From an uncultured Veillonella sp. (lineage in GTDB: Bacteria > Bacillota > Negativicutes > Veillonellales > Veillonellaceae): a DNA stretch of 64,000 nucleotides. The stretch covers positions 35,653 to 99,652 of the forward strand of contig NZ_CALJON010000015.1 in assembly GCF_937981445.1 (NCBI RefSeq). The letters are read 5' to 3'. The notes under the pieces are model-generated. The model was not told the origin of the DNA. It did not search any database and saw nothing but the letters and a program-made list of their open reading frames with translations. A program made the position numbers and the translations under genes. Within the stretch, counting starts at the first letter, position 1. The number at the start of each line of letters is the position of its first letter. Shown piece by piece: positions 16,767 to 26,019 of this stretch.

Positions 16767-18755
16767 TTGTTAGAAGCTCTCTATAAAAAGAATAAAAAAG
16801 GTCGCTTTGATGCCTTATTGTACATTGTCTGCCTTATTTTTCTGGTGCTTATAATCCGCTTATTTTACCTGCAAATTATGGATGGTGAATACTATCATAC
16901 GAAGGCAGAAGGCAATCGCTTGCGCATGGTTACTATGACGGCAGCGCGTGGCGTTATGTATGATCGCAATGGTCAAATTGTTGCCGGTTCTCGCCCTGCG
17001 TACACAGTGTCTATGATGCCTACGGGGAAAGAGATTTCTGAGGATGAGCTCAATCGACTCGCTCAGATGCTCAATATTAAAGTAGAGTCCATCAAAGAAA
17101 AAATTGCAGCTCACAAGGGCGGTTATGAACCAATTCGCTTAGCCACGGATATTACGATGGACCGCGTAACTATGATTGAAGAACACCGTCATGAATTACC
17201 GGGCGTAAGTATTGAAGTGGAGCCGCTTCGCTATTATCCTTATAATACCTTAGCCTCTCAGTTGCTCGGTTATGTAGGGGAAGTTAGTGAAGATGAACTC
17301 AATGAGATAAAAACTGAAAATCCTGAAACCTTAGTGGGGCCAGGAACTATTCTCGGCCGATCTGGTTTAGAAAAAATGTATGATGATGTATTGCGCGGCA
17401 TTGACGGAGGTAAACAAGTGGAAGTGGACGCCTCTGGCCGGCCTGTAGCGGAAGTGGGTCGTAAGGATACGATTCCAGGACGGGATATTCACTTAACTAT
17501 TGATTTGCCTCTTCAGAAAGCCGCTGAAAAGGCGGTAGCTAATCAAATTGCCTCACTTCGTGCCCAAGGTATTCCTGCTCGCGGTGCTGCCGTAGTGGCT
17601 ATGGACCCTAACACAGGGGCCGTTTTAGCGATGGTAAGTAATCCGGGCTTTGACCCGAACTGGTTTGCTCGCGGTATTACATCGGCTCAATGGAATATGT
17701 TAAACACAGATCAGAACCATCCGTTTGATAATAAAGTTATTTCTGGTGAATATCCACCAGGCTCACCGTTTAAAATTGTAACAGGTGCAGCAGCTTTAGA
17801 ATTAAAGAAAGTAACACCTAATGAAATGATTTTCGATAGTGGTCGTCACTGGTTAATTGACAAGCGGAATGCGGAAGGGGAAGCACTTGGTTGGCTCGAT
17901 TTTAATACGGCTTTGGCCAAATCTGACAATGTGTATTTCTATGAAATGGGCAATCGTATTGGTATTGAAAATATTGATAAATACGCTAAGATTTTTGGCC
18001 TTGGCGAAAAAACGGGTATTAAGCTCTATGGCGAGGCTGAAGGTAATTTAGCAAGTCCTGAGTATAAACGTAAAGTGTTTGACCAAGATTGGTACTTAGG
18101 GGAAACCTTTGATGCTGCCATTGGTCAGTCCTATACATTGGTAACACCACTACAGATGGCCGTTTTGATGTCAGAAGTGGCTAATGGTGGTATTCGTTAT
18201 CAGCCGTATGTGGTGAGCCGCATCGATAATAGCGATGGTACGCCAGCTGAAATTTTTGGACCTCGTCAAATTGGTGTGTTACAAGTGTCTAAAACTGTTA
18301 TGGATCTAATTCGTAATGCTTTACGCGATGTAACAGCAGAAGGTGGTACGGCGGGACAACTCTTTAAAGGGTGGCCTATTGCTGTAGCCGGTAAGACGGG
18401 GACGGCGGAAAATGCCACAGGGCGAGACCATGGTTGGTTTGTAGCCTATGCACCGTATGATAAACCACGTATTGTGGTGGTAGCCCTTGTAGAGCAAGGG
18501 AGCTTTGGTGCTGGTTCAGCAGGACCTATCGTTCGTGATGTATTGGCTGAGTATTTTAAAATTAATGGTGGATCTGATGCTGATACATCTAATGGTGCGG
18601 ATAGTAGCAATGGGACTAATTCTGCACAGAACGATGCAAGTCGATTAAATAATTCGACTACAGATTCTACCAATTCCAGCACTACTTCTTCGGATAGTGC
18701 AAATGGTACAGAGCAAAATAGCATGACTCAGACTACAGGTCCGCAAGCACGATAG
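16767..18755 (+). CDS. mrdA: Penicillin-binding protein 2 (elongation transpeptidase)
   Basis: Cross-links new peptidoglycan with RodA during elongation. The start is a TTG preceded by AAAGGAGG at 16752-16759. Of 662 residues, 17-37 form the membrane anchor and about 50-230 the dimerisation/pedestal domain. The transpeptidase follows, with Ser333 in the SxxK motif (SPFK), SDN at 386-388 and KTGT at 543-546. The last ~55 residues are a Ser/Asn/Thr/Asp-rich low-complexity tail that most PBP2 proteins lack, presumably a flexible periplasmic extension. Confidence 0.95.
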   Translation: MLEALYKKNKKGRFDALLYIVCLIFLVLIIRLFYLQIMDGEYYHTKAEGNRLRMVTMTAARGVMYDRNGQIVAGSRPAYTVSMMPTGKEISEDELNRLAQMLNIKVESIKEKIAAHKGGYEPIRLATDITMDRVTMIEEHRHELPGVSIEVEPLRYYPYNTLASQLLGYVGEVSEDELNEIKTENPETLVGPGTILGRSGLEKMYDDVLRGIDGGKQVEVDASGRPVAEVGRKDTIPGRDIHLTIDLPLQKAAEKAVANQIASLRAQGIPARGAAVVAMDPNTGAVLAMVSNPGFDPNWFARGITSAQWNMLNTDQNHPFDNKVISGEYPPGSPFKIVTGAAALELKKVTPNEMIFDSGRHWLIDKRNAEGEALGWLDFNTALAKSDNVYFYEMGNRIGIENIDKYAKIFGLGEKTGIKLYGEAEGNLASPEYKRKVFDQDWYLGETFDAAIGQSYTLVTPLQMAVLMSEVANGGIRYQPYVVSRIDNSDGTPAEIFGPRQIGVLQVSKTVMDLIRNALRDVTAEGGTAGQLFKGWPIAVAGKTGTAENATGRDHGWFVAYAPYDKPRIVVVALVEQGSFGAGSAGPIVRDVLAEYFKINGGSDADTSNGADSSNGTNSAQNDASRLNNSTTDSTNSSTTSSDSANGTEQNSMTQTTGPQAR

Positions 18756-18959
18756 AACACAATAAAGGCACCATAAACATATGGTAAACATAAGATAAAC
18801 GGATGATTAAAATGGATAAAATATAATAAACGTACAATAAAAACACAATAAAAGTACATATAAATATATGATGCAAACACGGAAAATGTATGATAAAAGT
18901 GTGTTAACAATACAAAATCTAGAAATAGGCCGTTTTACAAGTATGAGAAAGGAGCTTCC
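18756..18959. other. AT-rich gap where minC would be expected
   Basis: No gene. The stretch is made of near-repetitive AATAAA-rich words (ACAATAAA, ATAAACG, GTACAATAAA) without a long reading frame. In related clusters minC often lies between the PBP2 gene and minD; I see no MinC-like sequence here. Confidence 0.5.
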
Positions 18960-20186
18960 ATGGGACGAATAATCTCTATTATGTCTGGTAAAGGTGGCGT
19001 AGGTAAGACTACCTTAACTGCCTCTTTAGGAGCAGCACTAAGTCGAGCAGGTCACAAAGTATTGATTACTGATGCTGATTTTGGCATGCGTGATTTAGAC
19101 CTAGTGGTGGGCAAGGAAAATGATATTTTCTTTGATGCTATCGATATTTGCCAAGAAAACTGTACGTCTGACTATGCCATCTTGCCTTTAGGTACAGATT
19201 TTGACTTCTTGCCTGCTACGCAAAGTCGCCGTTGGGAAGATGTAGGTCGCAAGGGCTATGCTAAGCTCATAAAACGACTTGCTAAGCGATATGATTATGT
19301 CATTATAGATGCACCTGCAGGGATTGGGCGTGGTAATGAAGCTATTTTCAGAGCGGCAGATCAGATTGTACTTGTAGCAGAACCTATATGGGTCTCCATG
19401 CGGGCCGTGCAGCGAGTTATGCAAATGTGCCGTGAAGTACGTCAGTTAAATTATATGATTGTCCTAAATAATGTAGGTCAAAGTAAAGCTCAAGTTTCGT
19501 TAGATGATGCATTAGGAGCTTTGCAGGTAGAACGGTTGGGCACCATTTTACCTTATAGGGAAAGTATTCAAACATGGTCGCAAGAAGGCTTATTGCATGA
19601 AGAAATTGATCCATTTTTTGATCATATGATGAAAGCTTTGGTAAAATCCATTGTGTCTGATGAATATATGGAAGAGCCTGAATTAGTTGCTCTATGGCAA
19701 CGAATGAAAGATACATACATGGATTCTTCAAATGTAGGGCACGACATAGAGTATTTGGAAAAAGAATCAAATGATGTCCTTGAGGTGGTGCCAGGTGAAT
19801 CTGAAGTAGAAACCACTGAGGAATCTGTTGAGAACACTGTTGAGAAATCCGTTGAGGAAACTGCTGGGCAATTCGTTGAGAACACTGTTGGGCAATCCGT
19901 TGAAGAACCTGTTGAGCAATCCGTTGAGGAAACTGTTGAGGACCCCGTTAAGGAAACTGTTGGAAAAGCCGATGGGGAATCTATTGAGAACGCCGATGGA
20001 GCCGCTTCAGTGTCTATATCGGAGCATAGAGCGAACGATACGGATACTATAGCTGCCCATGAAGCTGAAGGAGTCTCTCCTGAAAGCCCTACAGAAACTG
20101 TATTACCTAAGAAAAAGGGCGGCCTAGCGTCATTATTACGCCGTCAGCTTACAAGCTTGTGGTCAAGACGCGGTCGCATGCGATAG
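18960..20186 (+). CDS. minD: MinD-type ATPase with long repeat linker
   Basis: Membrane-associated ATPase that places the division site by activating MinC. The deviant Walker A SGKGGVGKTT is at residues 9-18; DADFGMRDLDLVVG and YDYVIIDAPAGIG are the family A' and B motifs. After about residue 265 the protein differs from ordinary MinD (~260-270 residues). A ~110-residue acidic linker carries 14 tetrapeptide repeats of the VEE[ST]/VENT type, then the protein ends in a basic amphipathic helix (GLASLLRRQLTSLWSRR) that looks like the MinD membrane-targeting sequence moved to the new C-terminus. No minC or minE is adjacent. AAAGGAG precedes the ATG. Confidence 0.88.
   Translation: MGRIISIMSGKGGVGKTTLTASLGAALSRAGHKVLITDADFGMRDLDLVVGKENDIFFDAIDICQENCTSDYAILPLGTDFDFLPATQSRRWEDVGRKGYAKLIKRLAKRYDYVIIDAPAGIGRGNEAIFRAADQIVLVAEPIWVSMRAVQRVMQMCREVRQLNYMIVLNNVGQSKAQVSLDDALGALQVERLGTILPYRESIQTWSQEGLLHEEIDPFFDHMMKALVKSIVSDEYMEEPELVALWQRMKDTYMDSSNVGHDIEYLEKESNDVLEVVPGESEVETTEESVENTVEKSVEETAGQFVENTVGQSVEEPVEQSVEETVEDPVKETVGKADGESIENADGAASVSISEHRANDTDTIAAHEAEGVSPESPTETVLPKKKGGLASLLRRQLTSLWSRRGRMR
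19827..19994 (+). repeat. 12-bp coding tandem repeat in minD
   Basis: Fourteen units of the GTTGAGGAAACT type run in frame without interruption. Alternate units are more alike than neighbours (a 24-base higher-order period), for example GTTGAGAACACT at 19827 and 19875. Copy-number change would lengthen or shorten the linker without a frameshift. Confidence 0.9.
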
Positions 20187-20195
20187 GAGGATAGA

Positions 20196-21299
20196 ATGTG
20201 GCAGAAAATTTGGCGTGAGTGGGATTGGACATTAGTTATATGTACTGTCGCACTGATTGCCTTAGGCACTGTAGTAATTGGGAGTGCAACCCACATAAAT
20301 CGAGAAGGGCTTAGTTTTGATGATTTAGTGAGTAAACAATTGCTCTTCTTCGTTATTAATATTATTGTTGTTGTATTATTGCAATGGTTTGATTATCGGC
20401 GCCTTCGCTATTGGGGTCGCCCTTTATATGTGATTACTATTGTATTATTGCTAGCTGTTATGTTTGTTGGTACCTCCGCTCTAGGGGCACAGCGGTGGAT
20501 TCAAATTGGACCTATTACAGTGCAGCCGTCGGAGTTTACTAAATTGCTTATGATTATTAGTATGGCTAGCATGATGGAATCAAGAGTTAATAAGTTAAAT
20601 ACATTTAAATCTTTATTGCCTATAGTTCTATTTGTAGGTATTCCTGCATTCTTGGTGTTTAAGCAACCGGACTTGGGCACAAGTTTAGTATATTTAGCTA
20701 TTTTGTGTGGCATGCTCTTTGTTGGCGGCATTCGCATGCGCCTCGTTCAGATTATTGTAGGCGCAGCAGTTATTCTAGCGCCTTTAGGCTGGTTTGTTCT
20801 TCAAGAATATCAGAAGCAGCGTATTTTAGTGTTTTTAAACCCTAATATAGATCCTTTCGGTGCAGGCTACCATATTATTCAATCCAAGATTGCTATTGGG
20901 TCTGGCATGATTCTAGGAAAGGGCTTATTTGAAGGTACACAAAGTCAGCTTAACTTCTTGCCGGAAAATCATACAGATTTTATTTTTTCTGTAGTTGGTG
21001 AAGAATTGGGCTTTGTAGGCTGTGTAATAGCTCTATTATTGCTCTTTGTTATCATCTATCGCTGTATAGTGATTGCACGAAGTGCTAATGATACATTTGG
21101 CATGCTATTAGCTACCGGTGTAGGCTCTATGCTCGTATTCCAAGTGCTTGTTAATGTAGGTATGACTACGGGCGTTATGCCTGTTACGGGGATTCCTTTG
21201 CCCTTCATTAGCTATGGGGTAAGTGCGTTGACTACGAATATGATTAGCGTAGGTTTATTGTTAAATATTGCCATGCATCGTAAGAAACTCATGTTCTAG
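20196..21299 (+). CDS. rodA: RodA/FtsW family peptidoglycan glycosyltransferase
   Basis: SEDS-family glycan polymerase that works with PBP2. The 367 residues give about ten transmembrane helices. Signatures include GAQRWIQIGPITVQPSEFTK, KQPDLGTSLV, the large extracellular loop with LPENHTDFIFSVVGEELGF, and GIPLPFISYGVSALTTN near the end. Presence in the mre-PBP2 cluster favours RodA over FtsW. It starts 9 bases after minD with AGGAGG in between. Confidence 0.93.
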   Translation: MWQKIWREWDWTLVICTVALIALGTVVIGSATHINREGLSFDDLVSKQLLFFVINIIVVVLLQWFDYRRLRYWGRPLYVITIVLLLAVMFVGTSALGAQRWIQIGPITVQPSEFTKLLMIISMASMMESRVNKLNTFKSLLPIVLFVGIPAFLVFKQPDLGTSLVYLAILCGMLFVGGIRMRLVQIIVGAAVILAPLGWFVLQEYQKQRILVFLNPNIDPFGAGYHIIQSKIAIGSGMILGKGLFEGTQSQLNFLPENHTDFIFSVVGEELGFVGCVIALLLLFVIIYRCIVIARSANDTFGMLLATGVGSMLVFQVLVNVGMTTGVMPVTGIPLPFISYGVSALTTNMISVGLLLNIAMHRKKLMF

Positions 21300-21339
21300 C
21301 GCTTTAGAGAATAGAAGGTAAGTTTATAATATAGGGTAA

Positions 21340-21495
21340 AACCAAGGTGTAATTTAAGATATAAACCAAGATGTAATCTAAGTTATAAGCTAAGGTGTAA
21401 TCTAAGCTATAAACTAAGGTGTAAGCTAAGTTATAAACTAAGGTGTAAGCTAAGGATTAAACTGTGTTATAAACTAAGGTTTAAACTGAGTTATA
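21340..21495. repeat. 24-bp tandem repeat array (12-bp sub-period)
   Basis: Six to seven copies of AACTAAGGTGTAAGCTAAGTTATA-like units sit between rodA and the next gene; each can be split into two 12-base halves of the ARCTAAGKTRTA type. No ORF crosses the array. It fills most of the 309-base gap 21300-21608, and the remainder is AT-rich without promoter or terminator that I can defend. Confidence 0.85.
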
Positions 21496-21608
21496 AATAT
21501 AGACATAAAGATGTTAGTAAACAAAAAGCAAACAAAAGCTATATTAATTTTAAATTTAAGTTTTATAGACTGAATATAGATATTTTATAGATTATAATAG
21601 GAGGTCCT

Positions 21609-23492
21609 ATGGTTCATTTAGATCCCAGTTGGTTGCAACATGTGGAGAAACCAGCCCGCTACATGGGGGGCGAATGGAATAGTGTTGTAAAAGATCATAA
21701 CGAAGTGGATGTTACAATTTGCTTGGGGTTCCCTGATGTATACGAAGTAGGTATGAGTCATTTGGGGATTAAGATTTTATATTCCATCGTAAATGAGCGT
21801 CCTGATTTTGCAGCAGAGCGCGTATGTGCCCCTTGGCATGATATGGAAGAGGAGATGCGTAAGCGCCAGATTCCACTTCATTCTTTAGAAACAAAAACAC
21901 CAGTGCGCGATTTTGATTTCTTAGGATTTACCCTTCAATATGAGATGAGTTATACCAATATCTTGAATATGTTGGATTTAGGAGGTATTCCATTTTATAG
22001 TAAAGAACGCGATTTATCGTATCCATTACTTATTGCCGGTGGCCCTTGTGCGTATAATATGGAACCAATTGCTGATTTCTTTGATATTGTAAATCTTGGT
22101 GAAGCAGAAGAATCCATAATTGAAGTCATGGACTTGTACAAGGCAGAGAAAGCGGCCGGCTTCCCTGACGGCAAAGAAGGTTTCCTTCGTAAAGCCGCGC
22201 AGATTCCAGGTACTTATGTGCCATCCTTGTATGAACCAGAATATACAGAACATGGCGATTTCAAGGGAATGAAAGTATTGGCTCCAGAAGCGCCAGCTGT
22301 AGTAGAAAAGCGTATTATTGAAGATATGGAGCATGTGCATTATCCAACTAAGCCTGTTGTGCCCTATTTAGATGTAGTACATGACCGTGCTGTACTCGAA
22401 TTATTCCGCGGTTGTACTCGTGGTTGCCGTTTCTGCCAGGCTGGCATGCTTTATCGCCCTGTTCGTGAACGTACTCCGGAACGATTAGTACAACTTGCTA
22501 AGGAAATTATTGCTAACACAGGTTATAATGAAATTTCCCTTATGTCCTTAAGTTCGGCGGACTATTCTAAATTGCCTGAGTTGGTAGACATGCTTATGGA
22601 AGAGTTTAAAGATAAACAAGTGCGCGTAAGCTTACCATCCCTCCGTATTGATGCATTTTCCATTGATATTGCAAAAAAAGTGCAGCAAGTGCGTAAAAGT
22701 GGCCTTACCTTTGCACCAGAAGCTGGTTCTCAGCGCATGCGTGATGTAATTAATAAAGGCGTTAGTGAAGAAGACTTAATCGCCGCCTGTACGAATGCTT
22801 TTAAATCAGGCTGGAATACAGTTAAATTATATTTCATGATGGGGCTTCCTACTGAAACTGATGAAGATGTGGCAGGTATTGCTGATTTAGCTTATAAAGT
22901 GCTAGATTTACATCGTGAAATTACAGGGAAACGAAATGGCAAAGTTACTGTAAGTGTATCGTTCTTTGTACCGAAGAGCCATTCACCATATCAATGGTAT
23001 GGCCAACAAAGTGTGGAAGAAATTCATCGCAAGCAGCAATATCTTAAAACTTTGATTAACAATCGCAATATTTCCTATCATTATCATGATGGTGCAACTG
23101 GCTATATGGAAGCTGTGTTTGCGCGTGGAGATCGCCGTTTAGCAAAGACTCTAGTTGAAGCATGGAAACTAGGGTGTAAATTTGATGGTTGGACGGAGTT
23201 CTTCTCCTTAGACCGCTGGTTAGAAGCCTTCAAAAATACGGGAATTGACCCAGATTACTATGCGCGTCGCGATCGTGATTTTGATGAACCATTGCCATGG
23301 GATCATTTAGATGATACAGTATCTAAAAAATATTTAAAAATGGAATGGGACCGCGCTGTAAAAGCCGAATTGACTCATGATTGTCGTCGCTTGCCATGTA
23401 ATGGCTGTAATGTATGTCCTGCGCTTGATACAGCGATTATTGATTATAAGGAGGGTGGACGCGTTGAAAAAAATACGTTTGGCTTTAAATAA
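21609..23492 (+). CDS. B12-binding/radical SAM protein (TIGR03960 type)
   Basis: The 627-residue protein has an N-terminal cobalamin-binding-like Rossmann region followed by a radical SAM domain with the cluster motif CTRGCRFC at about residues 269-276. The C-terminal region ends in a second cysteine group (CRRLPCNGCNVC). It is always found next to a DUF2344 gene in Firmicutes, as here, and often in front of RNase G and rplU. A role in rRNA/tRNA or RNase G-linked processing has been suggested from context only; the substrate is not known to me. Confidence 0.85.
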   Translation: MVHLDPSWLQHVEKPARYMGGEWNSVVKDHNEVDVTICLGFPDVYEVGMSHLGIKILYSIVNERPDFAAERVCAPWHDMEEEMRKRQIPLHSLETKTPVRDFDFLGFTLQYEMSYTNILNMLDLGGIPFYSKERDLSYPLLIAGGPCAYNMEPIADFFDIVNLGEAEESIIEVMDLYKAEKAAGFPDGKEGFLRKAAQIPGTYVPSLYEPEYTEHGDFKGMKVLAPEAPAVVEKRIIEDMEHVHYPTKPVVPYLDVVHDRAVLELFRGCTRGCRFCQAGMLYRPVRERTPERLVQLAKEIIANTGYNEISLMSLSSADYSKLPELVDMLMEEFKDKQVRVSLPSLRIDAFSIDIAKKVQQVRKSGLTFAPEAGSQRMRDVINKGVSEEDLIAACTNAFKSGWNTVKLYFMMGLPTETDEDVAGIADLAYKVLDLHREITGKRNGKVTVSVSFFVPKSHSPYQWYGQQSVEEIHRKQQYLKTLINNRNISYHYHDGATGYMEAVFARGDRRLAKTLVEAWKLGCKFDGWTEFFSLDRWLEAFKNTGIDPDYYARRDRDFDEPLPWDHLDDTVSKKYLKMEWDRAVKAELTHDCRRLPCNGCNVCPALDTAIIDYKEGGRVEKNTFGFK

Positions 23493-24183
23493 AGGTGAAC
23501 AATTACGCTTTTTATCCCACCTGGACTATGCACAGGCTGTAGAGCGTATGATTCGTCGCGCGGAAATAAAAATGGCCTATTCTGAAGGATTTAATCCTCA
23601 TATGAAGATTAGTTTTTCCTCCGCCTTGGCCTTAGGCATCACCGCAGCTGTTGAATATGTGGACATGGATATTTTAGAAGATGTGCCTGTAGAAACTATT
23701 ATAGATCGTTTAAAACAGGTGGCCCCTCCAGGACTTGAGCCTGTGGATGGCCGTGAGATGCCTGATAAAGTGAAAAAGCTGATGGCTATCTGTAATTATG
23801 CTGTTTATGAAGTGAATGGTCCTGTTGTAATTGATGGTAAAATCGCTACGCCAGAAGCTGCAGCGGCTATTGATTGGGCCAGTGTACTTAAAGAATTCAA
23901 TGATGCTGAAGCTATTGAGTATGAAAAGGTAACACCTAAGAAACGTCGCATGATTGATGTGAAACATTTTGTAAAAGAACCAATTACAGCCACTGTAAAA
24001 GATGGGCGAGTGACTTTGCGCATGGCTATTGGGATTTATCCAGAAGGCACTATGAAACCAGGGGAAGTGTGGAAACTTGGCATGGAAGCTTATGGCTGGC
24101 CAGTGGATGCGTCCTATGCGATTCATCGCAAGGCCATTATGATTGAGACTGAGGGTGTATTGAAGACGCCTTTTGAAGTATAA
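23464..24183 (+). CDS. DUF2344 protein paired with the radical SAM protein (TIGR03936 type)
   Basis: The start is the TTG at 23464, preceded by GGAGGGTGG, which gives the family-like N-terminus KKIRLALNKGEQLRFLSHLD; the longer upstream frame would overlap the previous gene with unrelated sequence. The 239-residue product overlaps the radical SAM gene by 29 bases. In some bacteria the two are fused into one protein, so they probably act as one complex. Function unknown. Confidence 0.85.
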   Translation: MKKIRLALNKGEQLRFLSHLDYAQAVERMIRRAEIKMAYSEGFNPHMKISFSSALALGITAAVEYVDMDILEDVPVETIIDRLKQVAPPGLEPVDGREMPDKVKKLMAICNYAVYEVNGPVVIDGKIATPEAAAAIDWASVLKEFNDAEAIEYEKVTPKKRRMIDVKHFVKEPITATVKDGRVTLRMAIGIYPEGTMKPGEVWKLGMEAYGWPVDASYAIHRKAIMIETEGVLKTPFEV

Positions 24184-24267
24184 GAGATAATGCCTTTTGA
24201 AGTATAAAATATTATGCTTAATGGTTTTTATATTTAAATGTATTTAAACAATGGAAAGGAGGAGCCT

Positions 24268-25776
24268 ATGAAACGGATTATTGCTAATGTCATGCCTGAA
24301 GAGACTCGCTTAGTCGTGGTTGATGAAACTAATGAATTAGTGGATATTGCTTTTCATCGTCAAAGTGAAGATGAGTTAATTAATCATATTTTCAAGGGCA
24401 CTGTGCGAAATGTATTGCCTGGTATGGCAGCGGCCTTTGTAGATATTGGGGGCAAGCAAAATGCCTACTTAAATCTAAAGCAAGGTAAGCAGACTAAGTC
24501 GATGGGCAAATTATTTGTAGGCCAGCACATACTCGTACAAGTAGTGAAAGAGGAAATGCTTGGCAAGGGCGCCCGTGTTAGTGCCGATATTAGTTTGGCT
24601 GGCCGTTTTATGGTGCTCTTGCCTTATTCAGAAGGACTCCATATTTCTAAGCGCATTACAGATTCAAAACAGCGGGATGTATTGACGACTATGGCAGAGC
24701 CTTACTTAGCGAGTGGCTGTGGTTTGATTTTACGTACAGCAGCAGCTAAAGCGGCGCCGGAAGACCTAAAAGCAGATATAGAGTATTTATGGAATACGTG
24801 GATACAATTACAAAATCGCTTTAAAGTAGCCAAAGGTGGCACAGAGCTCTATGGTGATGCGGATTTTTGGTTCCGCGTACTGCGTGATTATGGGGCTACT
24901 GATGTAAAAGAAATCATTGTAGATGATGAAATGGCCTATGAGCGTCTTCGTGAGCTCTTGGCATTGACTAAATTGGATGCTCGAATTGAACTTGTTCATT
25001 ATGAGGCGCGCACTCCCATTTTTAAAGCCTGGCCTATTGAAGAACAGCTTGAAGAACTCACCACCAATCGCGTAGCCTTGCCATCAGGTGGTTATTTACA
25101 AATTGATAGTACAGAAGCCCTCACTGTAATAGATGTAAATTCGGCTCATTTTACAGGGGCGCCGGAGGTTGCCAATGGAGCTGCGGGGGACCTAGCGGTA
25201 GCTAATAGTACTAAAAAGAATTCAGCCACTACCTTGCGGGCTAGTGAAGTGGCTGTAGCAGTAAATAAAGAAGCAGTCCAGATGATTGCAAAACAAATAC
25301 GATTGCGCGATATAGGTGGCATTATTATTTGTGATTTTATTGACATGCCTAAGAAGGCACAACGTGATGCATTGCTTGATGAGTTGACGCGCCTGACTCG
25401 CACGGATCGGGTAAAAACAGTGGTTTGTGGCATAACTTCTTTGGGCCTTGTGGAACTGACGCGTAAGCGGGAGCGAAAAGGCATTCAGTCGCTGCTCTTT
25501 GATGATTGCGCTGCCTGTGGCGGTACAGGTTTGTTATTGTCATCAGAGACGGTGTATTTACAGATTTTGCGCCGCCTTCGCGAATTATATCGTCTAGGCC
25601 GTTTAAAGACCGATGTACAAGTCGATGTACATCCTGAGGTGGCACGATATTTTACAAAGCAAGGGCTCCAAGACCTTAGCAAGGAGTTAAAGCGCACTAT
25701 AAAAGTAAGTGCTGACTCTACAGGAAGCCGTGAGGCGTATTCTTTATTAGCCTTGGATGAATCAACTAGTAGATGA
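24268..25776 (+). CDS. rng: Ribonuclease G/E family endoribonuclease
   Basis: Cleaves single-stranded AU-rich RNA; in RNase G-type organisms it matures 16S rRNA and turns over mRNA. The ATG at 24268 follows AAAGGAGGAG closely and is preferred over the ATG at 24238. Of 502 residues, an S1 domain lies near the start (FKGTVRNVLPGMAAAFVDIG). The catalytic Mg2+ aspartates are Asp289 (IDVNSAHFTG) and Asp356 (CDFIDMP). The Zn-link CAACGGTG is near the C-terminus. The two aspartates are 67 residues apart, against 43 in E. coli RNase E, because an Ala/Asn/Ser/Thr-rich insert of about 24 residues follows the first one. Confidence 0.93.
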   Translation: MKRIIANVMPEETRLVVVDETNELVDIAFHRQSEDELINHIFKGTVRNVLPGMAAAFVDIGGKQNAYLNLKQGKQTKSMGKLFVGQHILVQVVKEEMLGKGARVSADISLAGRFMVLLPYSEGLHISKRITDSKQRDVLTTMAEPYLASGCGLILRTAAAKAAPEDLKADIEYLWNTWIQLQNRFKVAKGGTELYGDADFWFRVLRDYGATDVKEIIVDDEMAYERLRELLALTKLDARIELVHYEARTPIFKAWPIEEQLEELTTNRVALPSGGYLQIDSTEALTVIDVNSAHFTGAPEVANGAAGDLAVANSTKKNSATTLRASEVAVAVNKEAVQMIAKQIRLRDIGGIIICDFIDMPKKAQRDALLDELTRLTRTDRVKTVVCGITSLGLVELTRKRERKGIQSLLFDDCAACGGTGLLLSSETVYLQILRRLRELYRLGRLKTDVQVDVHPEVARYFTKQGLQDLSKELKRTIKVSADSTGSREAYSLLALDESTSR

Positions 25777-25885
25777 TAGGCAGGCCATATACTTCTAGTA
25801 TATAAAAGGCAATTAACAGGCCTACATAGTAGGTCATATGTAGGATGTAGTATGTAGTATATAACATATAGTGTAATTCACAATA

Positions 25886-25922
25886 AAAAGAGATTTTGTA
25901 GTTGCTACAGGTCTCTTTTTTT
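25886..25922 (+). terminator. Terminator between rng and mntP
   Basis: AAAAGAGA with TCTCTTTTTTT and an inner TGTAG/CTACA stem around a 3-base loop. The 243-base gap contains nothing else that I can defend; no yybP-ykoY-type Mn2+ riboswitch was seen before mntP. Confidence 0.75.
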
Positions 25923-26019
25923 CGTATAATATAAAGGTTAAATTAAGCAAGTGCTTTATATTAATTATGTATATTGTTTAGCCTATATGTGAGTCACAAG
26001 TGGAGAGGATGTCAGACCT

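Noticed and set aside
25923..26019. Possible Mn2+ (yybP-ykoY) riboswitch before mntP
   Set aside because: The leader is short and AT-rich and lacks the two conserved loops of that class; only the rng terminator is clear.
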